Positions 17,739-25,544 of a DNA stretch of 64,000 bases are shown piece after piece. The DNA is taken from NCBI GenBank assembly GCA_023419605.1, contig JAEZXR010000116.1:52662-116661 (forward strand). The letters run 5' to 3'. How positions within the stretch are numbered: position 1 is the stretch's first letter; every line of letters begins with the position of its first letter. The position numbers and the translations under genes were made by a program. A model generated the notes under the pieces. It made no database searches. It was not told the origin of the DNA and was given only the letters and a program-made list of their open reading frames with translations. Origin of the DNA: Bacillota bacterium (GTDB lineage: Bacteria > Bacillota > Clostridia > Acetivibrionales > JAEZXR01).

Positions 17739-18578
17739 GGAGTTATCTTAGGTGGATTTGTTTGGGTATGTCTCTGGAGTGGCTTTGTAGTTTTTTATTC
17801 GGGTATGCCTCTGGAGTGGTCGATGTAGCGCCGGGGGAACCATGTTCAGTCGGCAGAGGTGCCCCGGGCGGCCCCCTCCTTGCCTGGGTCCGGGGATTTG
17901 GCTCCAACAGGTTCTAAGGGCGCTTCCGGTTCTTCCGGGGTCGGCTTCTATTGACGTCCTGTCAAGAGAAGCCTAAAACCCACGTCCTGTGGGTTTTACC
18001 CCTACAGAACCTCCCACACCCTAAGAACCTGTAAGGAGCTAAATCACGGACCCATAGGTATTCCTCTAGGGCGTCTCTGGAGAAGCCCCCGAAGAAATAA
18101 CCGCGGGTTAAAACCCTCGGCTACTAGAAAACCAAGTGGGTTGAAACCCACTGAAACCTTCTAATTAATTGAGTCCTCTTCAGAGGACTTGGTTTGTTGA
18201 CAGCCGTGGGTTTTAACCCGCGGATGGGCCATGCAGGCACTGCGAAGCCTTCTCCAGAGACACCCGTAAGGAATACCTATGGGTCCGTAATTTACTGGCA
18301 TAGAGACTCTTATGGCATCGGAGTTTCCGCAGGGGAAAAACCCACAGGACGTGGGTTTTAGGCATTTCCTGACAGGACGTCAGTAAATGCCGGCCCCGGA
18401 GGAAACGGAGATGCCATTAGAGCCTCTAACCAGTAAATTCCCGGGCCCAGGCAAGGAGGGGGTTGCCGGGGGAAACTCTGCCGAATGAATAGGGTTCCCC
18501 CGGCACTCCATAGCCACTCCAGAGGCATACCCGAATAAAAAACTACAAAGCCTCTTCAACGCTACCCCCTAAAACTCC
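17739..18578. repeat. 840-bp foldback element (long imperfect inverted repeat with nested palindromes)
   Basis: Two arms of about 400 bp are reverse complements along nearly their whole length. The outer block 17781-17819 pairs perfectly (39 of 39) with 18514-18552. Further paired blocks are 17828-17900 with 18429-18505, 17915-18002 with 18331-18425, 18041-18090 with 18241-18293, and 18101-18134 with 18190-18223. The tip holds two hairpins, AGTGGGTT/AACCCACT (18135-18152) and AGTCCTCT/AGAGGACT (18172-18189). Each arm also contains its own palindromes, for example 17975-17997 and 18337-18359. No convincing coding region lies inside. It fills the whole space between the divergent VOC and lacI promoters. 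Confidence 0.9.
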
Positions 18579-18613
18579 CTTATGTAAAAGTATAAAAGAA
18601 TTTCAAAACCCTC

Positions 18614-18664
18614 TTGACACTTTCCCCCCCACTTGCATATAATAAAAATGTAAGCGCTTTCATA
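18614..18664 (+). promoter_or_regulatory. lacI promoter with overlapping cre/LacI-type operator
   Basis: TTGACA (18614-18619) and TATAAT (18638-18643) are separated by 18 bases. The operator TGTAAGCGCTTTCATA at 18649-18664 covers the predicted start of transcription and fits the consensus for LacI-family regulators and CcpA. Autoregulation is likely. Confidence 0.75.
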
Positions 18665-18685
18665 CTAAGAAGATGGGTGGTTTTC

Positions 18686-19687
18686 ATGAACATTTATGAT
18701 GTGGCACAGGAAGCAGGCGTCTCAATCGCCACAGTTTCCAGGGTTCTTAATGATCCGTCACGGGTCAGTGAAAAAACCCGAAAAAAAGTTGAAGAGGTTT
18801 TAGCAAAATATGACTACACCCCTAACGCCATCGCGCGTGGGTTGGTCGTTAAATCCATGAACACAATCGGGGTTCTTACCATTGATATCCGGGACACGTA
18901 CTATGCCAATGTAGCCTACACCATCGAGCATGAATTCAGCAAACTCGGGTACAATGTAATATTATGCAATACCGGAGGTGACACTGAGGAAAAAATTCGC
19001 TACATGCGGATTTTAGCCGAGAAGAAGGTGGATGGCCTCATTTTGGTTGGATCTGTTTTCAAGGATAAACGGATTGACAAAGCCATTTCGGCTTTGTCCC
19101 AGAGCATGCCCATTATAATTGTAAACGGCTTTGCCGAAGGCGTAAATACCTATTCCATTATCTGCGACGACAGCTATGGCGTTTCCCTCTGCGTCGACTA
19201 CCTTTTTAAAAATGGACACAAGGATATGATCTATCTTCAGGACGCAGACACCTTCAGTGCCCAATCCAAGGTACAGGGGTTCAAGGCGGGAATGGAGAAA
19301 AACGGTTTGCAGCTCAATGCCAACTCCATTTTAAAGGTAGAAAGAGGTCTTGAAGGTGGTTCCCAGGCAATTCAAAGCCTTATGAATACCGGCACTCCCT
19401 TCACTGCAATTATAGCCGGTGAAGACATCACTGCCGTCGGTGCAATGAAGAAGCTTCGGGAGTACGGCCAAAAGGTTCCGGAGGATGTATCCGTAATCGG
19501 ATTTAACAATTCCATTATTGCCAAGTGCTCCGACCCCGATCTTACGTCGGTGGATAACAAGATGGAAAACATGGGCATCGGTGCAGTTCGTATCCTAAGC
19601 GATGTTTTGGAAGGTCGAAACGTACCGTCCAAAACAGTGATTACGCCGGATCTTGTGATTCGGAAAAGTACGGGAGACAAGGCGTAA
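18686..19687 (+). CDS. LacI-family transcriptional regulator
   Basis: A 333-residue repressor. The HTH is at residues 1-25 (MNIYDVAQEAGVSIATVSRV), the hinge helix is near 50-58 (PNAIARGLVVK), and the periplasmic-binding-like sensor domain follows (residues 60-330, e.g. TAIIAGEDITAVGAMKKLRE). ATG 18686 is chosen because it starts the conserved HTH and GGGTGG lies upstream. It directly precedes uxaB-uxaA, so an effector from uronate catabolism (tagaturonate, altronate or 2-keto-3-deoxygluconate) is the likely inducer. The operator in its own promoter is repeated in front of the VOC gene. Confidence 0.92.
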   Translation: MNIYDVAQEAGVSIATVSRVLNDPSRVSEKTRKKVEEVLAKYDYTPNAIARGLVVKSMNTIGVLTIDIRDTYYANVAYTIEHEFSKLGYNVILCNTGGDTEEKIRYMRILAEKKVDGLILVGSVFKDKRIDKAISALSQSMPIIIVNGFAEGVNTYSIICDDSYGVSLCVDYLFKNGHKDMIYLQDADTFSAQSKVQGFKAGMEKNGLQLNANSILKVERGLEGGSQAIQSLMNTGTPFTAIIAGEDITAVGAMKKLREYGQKVPEDVSVIGFNNSIIAKCSDPDLTSVDNKMENMGIGAVRILSDVLEGRNVPSKTVITPDLVIRKSTGDKA

Positions 19688-19909
19688 TAGAATTGAAAAT
19701 TGAGAATTGAGAATTGAAAATGGCAGAAGGTAATTAATGAGTAATGGGTATAGGATACACACTATACAATTCAGGATGGAACTTAGCTGATTCGACGTTG
19801 GCATAGCCCCGGAAGCATTGGCTATGCCAACGCCAAATTAGCAGTTACCATTCCTATTGTATATAGGATTTAGCTTCTCGACCCTGACTCAAAAAATATA
19901 AGGAGGCAT
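19688..19909. repeat. lacI-uxaB spacer with tandem ATTGAGAATTG repeats and a hairpin
   Basis: The first 30 bases are tandem AATTGA(A/G)A units. A perfect 12-bp inverted repeat, GTTGGCATAGCC (19797-19808) and GGCTATGCCAAC (19820-19831), follows with further imperfect pairing outside it (TTAGCTGATT/AAATTAGCA). This may be a lacI terminator or a small fold-back repeat. AGGAGG for uxaB is at 19901-19906. Confidence 0.55.
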
Positions 19910-19915
19910 TTGAAA

Positions 19916-21436
19916 ATGCAGAATTTAAACAAGGAATTATTGAAAAGCGGGTTTCAGTTTCCTGCGGATGTAAAAGTAAGCGAGTACAAGGAATTGCCGG
20001 AAAAGGTTCTCCAGTTTGGCGAAGGAAACTTCCTCAGAGGTTTTGTTGACTGGATGATCAACAAAATGAACCAACAGGGCCTCTTCAACGGCAGAGTCGT
20101 TGTTGTACAGCCCATCGCACAGGGTATGGTCGACATGCTGAATGCGCAGGACGGTGCCTACACACTGCTTCTGAGAGGAATTCAGAATGACCGGGTTGTA
20201 GAAGACAAGGAAATCATTACTTCCATCAGCAGAGGTATCAATCCTTATGCGCAGTTTGATGAATATTTGAAATGTGCTGAAAACCCCGAGCTGAGAGTGA
20301 TTTTTTCCAACACCACCGAAGCTGGTATTTCCTATAACCCAAATGACAGGTTTGAAGACGCGCCTCCGGCTTCCTTCCCTGGAAAGTTGACAGTATTGCT
20401 TCACAAGCGTTTTACAACTTTCAACGGAGATCTGTCTAAAGGCTTCATTATCATTCCTTGCGAGTTGATTGACAGAAATGGTGATAACCTTAAGAAGATC
20501 GTTCTGCAGCTGGCCAACGAATGGAACCTGGGAAGCGAATTTATCAACTGGATTGAAAAAGCAAACTACTTCTTTAACTCACTGGTTGATAGAGTGGTTA
20601 CCGGCTATCCGAAGGATGAAGTTGAAAAGCTTACACAGGAACTGGGCTACAAGGACAACGCTATCAATACCGCAGAAATCTTCCATTTCTGGGCCATTGA
20701 AGGAGACACCAGCGTTGCGGATGAAATTCCTTTCACAAAAGCTGGTTTGGATGTAGTTTGGACACCAGACATGACACCTTACAGAAGCAGAAAGGTTCGT
20801 ATCCTTAACGGTGCTCACACCATGACAGTTCTGGGCGCGTACCTCCACGGCAAAGATACGGTGAAGGAATGTATGGATGACGAAATGATTCAAACCTACA
20901 TGAACAAGGGTATTTTTGATGAAATCATCCCTACACTGGACCTGCCCAAGAGCGAACTGGAAGCATTTGCAGCTGAAGTTTCCAAAAGGTTTGCAAATCC
21001 TTTCATCAAGCACTATCTCTTAAGCATTTCCTTGAACTCAACTTCAAAGTTCAAGGCGAGAGTATTGCCTTCCATCACTGAATACATCAAGAGAAAAGGT
21101 CAGCTCCCTAAAGTTCTTACCTTCTCTCTGGCCGCATTGGTTGCTTTCTACAGAGGTACTGAAATCCAGGGCACTTCCCTCATCGGAAACAGGCCTGGAA
21201 ACACATATAACATTAACGATGATATGCCTGTTCTTGAGTTCTTCAAAGGCCTCTGGACAGCTTATGACGAAACAAAAGAAGGTGCTGAAAAGCTGGTTAC
21301 GGCAGTCCTCGGCAACACAGCACTGTGGGGCGAAGACCTCAATAACCTGCCTGGCTTTACTGCGGCAGTAACCAATTACCTCTACAGCATTCTGACCAAA
21401 GGCGTAGGCGAAACCATAAAGGAAGTTATCGCGTAG
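19916..21436 (+). CDS. uxaB: Tagaturonate reductase
   Basis: Reduces D-tagaturonate to D-altronate with NADH in galacturonate catabolism. The 506-residue protein belongs to the long-chain mannitol dehydrogenase family: the N-terminal nucleotide-binding segment is FGEGNFLRGFVDWMI (residues 34-48), and the catalytic region contains RKVRILNGAHTM and GAYLHGKDTVKECMDD. ATG 19916 is nine bases after AGGAGG; a TTG at 19910 is too close. It precedes uxaA, the next enzyme of the pathway, and follows the LacI regulator. uxaC and a kinase/aldolase pair are not in the window. Confidence 0.93.
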   Translation: MQNLNKELLKSGFQFPADVKVSEYKELPEKVLQFGEGNFLRGFVDWMINKMNQQGLFNGRVVVVQPIAQGMVDMLNAQDGAYTLLLRGIQNDRVVEDKEIITSISRGINPYAQFDEYLKCAENPELRVIFSNTTEAGISYNPNDRFEDAPPASFPGKLTVLLHKRFTTFNGDLSKGFIIIPCELIDRNGDNLKKIVLQLANEWNLGSEFINWIEKANYFFNSLVDRVVTGYPKDEVEKLTQELGYKDNAINTAEIFHFWAIEGDTSVADEIPFTKAGLDVVWTPDMTPYRSRKVRILNGAHTMTVLGAYLHGKDTVKECMDDEMIQTYMNKGIFDEIIPTLDLPKSELEAFAAEVSKRFANPFIKHYLLSISLNSTSKFKARVLPSITEYIKRKGQLPKVLTFSLAALVAFYRGTEIQGTSLIGNRPGNTYNINDDMPVLEFFKGLWTAYDETKEGAEKLVTAVLGNTALWGEDLNNLPGFTAAVTNYLYSILTKGVGETIKEVIA

Positions 21437-21450
21437 TTCCTATAAAGGCG

Positions 21451-21510
21451 TTGTTAGTTCCTGGTTGTTAGTTCCTGGTGTGGGCTACTAGCAACCAGGA
21501 ACTAACAACC
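21451..21510 (+). repeat. Hairpin in the uxaB-uxaA spacer
   Basis: GGTTGTTAGTTCCTGGT (21463-21479) and ACCAGGAACTAACAACC (21494-21510) are perfect 17-bp complements with a 14-base loop. A second copy of TTGTTAGTTCCTGG lies just upstream (21451-21464). The uxaA ribosome binding site is 13 bases downstream. Related sequence occurs after uxaA. Confidence 0.8.
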
Positions 21511-21537
21511 AATAACGATTTCAGGAGGAATCAATCT

Positions 21538-23031
21538 ATGATTAAGAGCGACAAGCTGATTAAGATTCATGAAAAGGATAATGTTGCTGTTGCTTTAGCA
21601 GATATCCAGCAGGGAGAGACCGTTACCCTGGGAGATTTTACGATTACAGCATTAGAGGAAATAGATAAAGGCCATAAAATTGCTTTCCAGGACATTCCGG
21701 AAGGCGATAATATCGTGAAGTACGGCTTCCCTATCGGCCATGCTACACAGCCCATTAAAGCCGGTCAATACATCCATACTCACAATATTAAAACCAATCT
21801 GGGCGGTTTGCTGGAATACAGCTATACGCCGGAGCTCAGTACCATGGAAGTGGATAAGAATGCTGAATTTATGGGATACGTCAGAGAAAACGGTGAAGTG
21901 GGCATAAGAAATGAAATCTGGATTGTTAATACCGTAGGCTGCGTTAACAAAACCTCCGAACTCCTTGCAAAAGAAGCTAATGCTAAGTTTGCAGGTCTGA
22001 CCGACGGTATATTTGCATTCCCTCACCCTTACGGATGTTCACAGCTCGGTGATGACCATCTGACCACCCAGAAAATACTGGCTGACATGGTGAAGCATCC
22101 TAATGCAGGCGGTGTTCTGGTACTGGGCCTCGGATGTGAAAATAACAACATTCCCGAATTCAAAAAAATTATTGGTGAATACAGCGATAAGAGGGTCAAA
22201 TTCCTGTCGACCCAGGAAGTGGATGATGAAATCGAAGCAGGCCTTCAGATCATCGGAGAGCTGGTAGACCACGCAAAGGAATGTAAGAGAGAAAAAATTC
22301 CTGCCTCCAAATTGGTCGTAGGCTTAAAATGCGGTGGCTCCGATGCTTTCTCCGGCATCACGGCAAACCCGCTGGTCGGAGTATTCTCCGACATTCTGAT
22401 TCAGCACGGCGGAACTTCCATCCTGACAGAAGTACCGGAAATGTTCGGTGCCGAGACCATACTCATGAACCGCTGTATCGATGAAGAAGTATTCAACAAA
22501 ACAGTAGGGCTGATCAATAATTTTAAGGAATATTATATCAAGCATAACCAGGTTGTGTATGAAAATCCTTCCCCTGGAAATAAAAAGGGTGGCATATCCA
22601 CACTGGAAGAAAAATCCCTGGGCTGTACCCAAAAGGGTGGTGCCGGAAATGTCGTCGACGTATTGGATTACGGCGAAAGAGTGTCCATCCCCGGCTTGAA
22701 CCTGCTGCGAGGCCCCGGTAATGATATCGTGGCTGTTACGGCACTCATGGCAGCTGGCGCTCACATCGTATTGTTTACCACCGGCAGAGGGACTCCGCTG
22801 GGATCACCGGTCCCAACTGTAAAGGTTGCTACCAATACCGACCTGGCTACCCGCAAATCCAACTGGATTGACTTCAATGCAGGTCAGTTGCTGGAGGGCA
22901 AGGAAATGAAGGAAGTTGGCAAAGACTTCTTTGAATACGTATTGAAGGTTGCTTCTGGTGAAATACAGACAAAGAATGAAGAAAACGGCTACAGAGAAAT
23001 CGCAATCTTCAAGGATGGCGTAACCCTGTAA
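21538..23031 (+). CDS. uxaA: Altronate dehydratase
   Basis: Dehydrates D-altronate to 2-keto-3-deoxygluconate, using an iron or manganese cofactor. The 497-residue protein has the N-terminal SAF module (residues about 1-85, IHEKDNVAVALADIQQGE...) and the C-terminal UxaA catalytic domain with VNTVGCVNKT, FPHPYGCSQLG, LGLGCENNN, KCGGSDAFSG and FTTGRGTPLGSP. ATG 21538 follows AGGAGG by nine bases. It lies 101 bp after uxaB with a strong hairpin between, so differential mRNA stability between the two is possible. Confidence 0.95.
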   Translation: MIKSDKLIKIHEKDNVAVALADIQQGETVTLGDFTITALEEIDKGHKIAFQDIPEGDNIVKYGFPIGHATQPIKAGQYIHTHNIKTNLGGLLEYSYTPELSTMEVDKNAEFMGYVRENGEVGIRNEIWIVNTVGCVNKTSELLAKEANAKFAGLTDGIFAFPHPYGCSQLGDDHLTTQKILADMVKHPNAGGVLVLGLGCENNNIPEFKKIIGEYSDKRVKFLSTQEVDDEIEAGLQIIGELVDHAKECKREKIPASKLVVGLKCGGSDAFSGITANPLVGVFSDILIQHGGTSILTEVPEMFGAETILMNRCIDEEVFNKTVGLINNFKEYYIKHNQVVYENPSPGNKKGGISTLEEKSLGCTQKGGAGNVVDVLDYGERVSIPGLNLLRGPGNDIVAVTALMAAGAHIVLFTTGRGTPLGSPVPTVKVATNTDLATRKSNWIDFNAGQLLEGKEMKEVGKDFFEYVLKVASGEIQTKNEENGYREIAIFKDGVTL

Positions 23032-23039
23032 GATTTTGA

Positions 23040-23126
23040 GAAAGCGTTCCCGGTTCTTAGTTGCTGGTTGTTAGTTGGGGCTGAAGCCCAATAAAAACCA
23101 GGAACGAGAAACCAGGAACGCTTTTA
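23040..23126 (+). terminator. Terminator/hairpin after uxaA, related to the uxaB-uxaA hairpin
   Basis: AAAGCGTTCCCGGTT pairs with AACCAGGAACGCTTT (ending at 23124) around an inner GGGGCTGAAGCCC loop, followed by TTATTATT. The arms contain the same GTTCCTGGTT core as the hairpin before uxaA. Confidence 0.7.
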
Positions 23127-23167
23127 TTATTGTTTAGGAAAGTCCACTTTCCTAAACAATAATAAAA
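23122..23167. terminator. 22-bp perfect inverted repeat between uxaA and araC gene
   Basis: Arms 23122-23143 and 23146-23167 are perfectly complementary around CC, with core GTTTAGGAAAGT. A/T runs at both ends fit a bidirectional terminator for the convergent genes. Confidence 0.75.
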
Positions 23168-23223
23168 CATTGAATTTATACGCGTGCCAGCTTTCCCTCA
23201 TACTTCGGAAAGGCTTATGCGCA

Positions 23224-23250
23224 AACAAAAGTGGCAAAGCCACCTTTGTT
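23224..23250 (-). terminator. Terminator of the AraC-family gene
   Basis: AACAAAGGTGGC-TTTGCCACTTTTGTT hairpin on the minus strand, immediately after the stop codon. Confidence 0.65.
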
Positions 23251-24078
23251 CTAATACCCATACAACTTTCGAAACTTCCCCGGACTGATTCCCTCCTGCT
23301 TTCGGAACACTGAACAGAAATAGCTGGTGTTCTCGTAGCCAACCTGTCGTGCAATCGCTCCGATCTCCACCCTGTCATCCTTTAGCATCAGATGCTTGCT
23401 TTTGTTGATACGTACATTATTCAGGTATTCAAAGGGTCGTGTGTTCAAAATCTCCCGGAAAAGCAGGCAGAGATGCTGCGGCGTCACCTGGAGCACAGAA
23501 GCCATCTCTTCAAGAGAGATACTATTGAAGTAATTCTGCTCGATAAACTGCAGGACAGGTTCAAGCTTCAATACCTGCTGTTGAATGGAATCATCGCTGC
23601 TTTTTGAGGTATACTTCATCAGATCCAGCAGCAAATCATAAATAATGGCGGAACACTCCACACCTTTCAAACTGCTGTCCGATTGGGCAATAGCCAGCAT
23701 CCTGCGCATTTTGGATAAGATGCTCTCGCTGTTGGATACGAAAAACACTCCCGATTCGTTGATTCCCATGTTTTTGATGAATCTTTCCGTATCATATCCC
23801 CCAAAAGTAACCCAATCCACCTGCCAGGGCTCCTTAATGGCATAGTATTCATGGGGTACGTCAGGGTAAAGAAACATTCCCTGGTACTGCTTTACACGAT
23901 GCGTTTTACTACCGATGACCAGCTCACCCTCTCCTCCATGGCATTGTATCCACTGAAAGCTTGGGTACCCCTCCGGTCTTTCAATAGGTTCCTGTGTATA
24001 CCTGCAGCCCACCCCAATCAAATAAAAGGGAAGCTTGCGCTCATTTTCCGTTATAATAGAAAAAACTGCATTATTCAT
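23251..24078 (-). CDS. AraC-family regulator with cupin sensor domain
   Basis: A 275-residue regulator. The N-terminal half is a cupin-like ligand domain (QCHGGEGELVIG, GMFLYPDVPHEY), and the C-terminal half has two HTH motifs (ISLEEMASVLQVTPQHLCLLFR and GAIARQVGYENTSYFCSVFRKQ). This arrangement is typical of sugar-responsive AraC proteins. It is convergent with uxaA and divergent from the TPR lipoprotein gene, so its target is not obvious. Its own upstream region has an unusual pair of inverted repeats that may be its operator. Confidence 0.9.
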   Translation of the reverse strand: MNNAVFSIITENERKLPFYLIGVGCRYTQEPIERPEGYPSFQWIQCHGGEGELVIGSKTHRVKQYQGMFLYPDVPHEYYAIKEPWQVDWVTFGGYDTERFIKNMGINESGVFFVSNSESILSKMRRMLAIAQSDSSLKGVECSAIIYDLLLDLMKYTSKSSDDSIQQQVLKLEPVLQFIEQNYFNSISLEEMASVLQVTPQHLCLLFREILNTRPFEYLNNVRINKSKHLMLKDDRVEIGAIARQVGYENTSYFCSVFRKQEGISPGKFRKLYGY

Positions 24079-24094
24079 ATATATCCGCCTTATT

Positions 24095-24301
24095 GATATC
24101 CAACTTCAGACTTGAATTTATCCAGTTGCAAAACTGCCCCAAAACCCGGGCATTTTTATCACTGGGAATTATAAGGTTTGAAGTTGGATATCTGTATCGA
24201 TTTGTCCATAAGAGTATTATACTAAAAGTAGACTAATACTGACTATATAAATCACGAAAATGATTTTACAGGAAACGGATCCGATTTTCGCGATGGACAA
24301 A
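24095..24301. promoter_or_regulatory. Two inverted-repeat pairs upstream of the araC-type gene
   Basis: GATATCCAACTTCA (24095-24108) and TGAAGTTGGATATC (24179-24192) are perfect complements 70 bases apart. TTTGTCCAT (24201-24209) and ATGGACAAA (24293-24301) form a second pair. A minus-strand TATAAT-like -10 lies between the pairs near 24218. Together they could be regulator half-sites or a looping operator. The rest of 24079-24488 holds no gene. Confidence 0.5.
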
Positions 24302-24417
24302 TAAAAAATACAAGTGCACAGAAAAGAAATGTAAAAACCTTTGTGCGTTGTATAGAGTAGTTTGTCCTGCTTCCATTACGGAATATTCAGGTTAATATCA
24401 TATGGCTGGTATTTCAA

Positions 24418-24446
24418 TTGAATGTTCGGAAAATAGGATATATAAT
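24418..24446 (+). promoter_or_regulatory. Promoter of the TPR lipoprotein gene
   Basis: TTGAAT and TATAAT separated by 17 bases, 43 bases upstream of the ATG at 24489. Confidence 0.7.
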
Positions 24447-24488
24447 AGAAGGGAAAGAACGTATGGATAGAAACAGGAGATAAGATCG

Positions 24489-25208
24489 ATGAAACAATTG
24501 TTTAAATATATCGGATGGACATGGGCTCTCCTCTTTATTCTGGTTCTGGCTTCCGGGTGCAGCAGTACGCCCCGGCCAGGAACGGACCAAACGCCGCAAC
24601 CTTCCGAACAGCCGCAGGAAACCCAGGAGGCTTCCGTTTCCCCTTCCCCTACAGCTTCACCAACACCGGTGCCATCGCCTACTCCCTCTCCCACTCCTGC
24701 AATCAGTGCGGAAAAGGCTAAGGAGGCAGAAGAGCTCTATGAACAGGGTTTTGCTCTGTACAATGAATTCAACTACGATGCGGCCATAAAGCTTTACAAC
24801 AAGGCTCTAGAAGCCAACCCCTACAGCTATAAAGCCTTTAACGGAAAGGGAGTTGCATTGTGCTTTAAGGGAAATTACAATGAAGGAATGCCGCTGATTC
24901 AGAAAGCGCTGGATATAAAACGTGATTTCGCCTATGCCCATTTCAATATGGCCATGGCCTATAAACTGCAAAAGGATTACCAGAACTCCCTCTTATGGTT
25001 TAACAAGGCTATTGTGCTGGACCCGAAGGACACCTGGAGTTATTATGGCATTTCTACCATCTACGCGGATTGGAATGATGTACCCAAGGCATTGGAGTAT
25101 TTGAAGAAGGCTATAGAACTGGATCCGGGAGTAAAAGAAGTGGCCAGGGAGCAGGATCACTTCGCCCCTTTTCGCGAAAACCCGGAGTTTACGAAACTTG
25201 TTAATTAA
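24489..25208 (+). CDS. TPR-repeat lipoprotein
   Basis: A 239-residue surface lipoprotein. The signal peptide ends in the lipobox LASGC (Cys24). A Pro/Ser/Thr-rich linker with SPTP units runs to about residue 75. Four to five tetratricopeptide repeats follow (EQGFALYNEFNYDAAIKLYN..., FNMAMAYKLQKDYQNSLLWF, YADWNDVPKALEYLKKAIEL). TPR proteins of this kind act as protein-binding scaffolds at the outer face of the membrane. It has its own promoter and a terminator, so no operon partner indicates a role. Confidence 0.88.
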   Translation: MKQLFKYIGWTWALLFILVLASGCSSTPRPGTDQTPQPSEQPQETQEASVSPSPTASPTPVPSPTPSPTPAISAEKAKEAEELYEQGFALYNEFNYDAAIKLYNKALEANPYSYKAFNGKGVALCFKGNYNEGMPLIQKALDIKRDFAYAHFNMAMAYKLQKDYQNSLLWFNKAIVLDPKDTWSYYGISTIYADWNDVPKALEYLKKAIELDPGVKEVAREQDHFAPFRENPEFTKLVN

Positions 25209-25213
25209 AACCA

Positions 25214-25254
25214 TACAAAAAAGGGTTGACAAGTCACCCCTTTTTGTATTATAT
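25214..25254 (+). terminator. TPR gene terminator overlapping the tRNA-Ser promoter
   Basis: The hairpin ACAAAAAAGGGTTGAC/GTCACCCCTTTTTGT ends the TPR gene. Its loop region contains TTGACA (25226-25231), which with TATTAT/TTATAT at 25247-25254 forms the probable promoter of tRNA-Ser. Confidence 0.7.
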
Positions 25255-25282
25255 TATATTGGCGGGCAGCGATAAGAATTAT

Positions 25283-25374
25283 GGAGAGATGGCTGAGCTG
25301 GTCTAAGGCGCACGACTGGAAATCGTGTGTGGGCTAATACCTCACCGAGGGTTCGAATCCCTCTCTCTCCGCCA
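25283..25374 (+). tRNA. tRNA-Ser(GGA)
   Basis: A complete class II tRNA. Acceptor GGAGAGA pairs with TCTCTCC, the discriminator is G, and CCA is encoded (25372-25374). The anticodon loop CTGGAAA gives anticodon GGA (reads UCC/UCU). A long variable arm typical of tRNA-Ser is present, and the T loop is GGTTCGAATCC. It is followed by a rho-independent terminator. Confidence 0.97.
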
Positions 25375-25377
25375 CAA

Positions 25378-25416
25378 TAAAGGACTTCAAGGTTTTCCTT
25401 AAAGTCCTTTTTGTTT
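25378..25416 (+). terminator. tRNA-Ser terminator
   Basis: AAAGGACTTCAAGG/CCTTAAAGTCCTTT hairpin with TTTTTGTTTT. A near copy is at 47107-47146. Confidence 0.85.
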
Positions 25417-25544
25417 TATAGTTCTCAAAAATTGTGACATTATTGTGACTTTTTCATTTTTGTGGCATTAGGCTATCAATTACGTATATACATAGAATCC
25501 CTATATTATCATTTTCCGTCTTACGTTTTAATGCTTGAAGAAGC

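Noticed and set aside
17702..17917. 71-codon frame inside the left arm of the foldback
   Set aside because: Composition follows the GC-rich repeats, there is no ribosome binding site, and the same bases are constrained by pairing with the other arm.
17701..18600. Repeats in the foldback considered as a CRISPR array
   Set aside because: Repeats are inverted and of unequal length, spacing is not regular and there are no cas genes.
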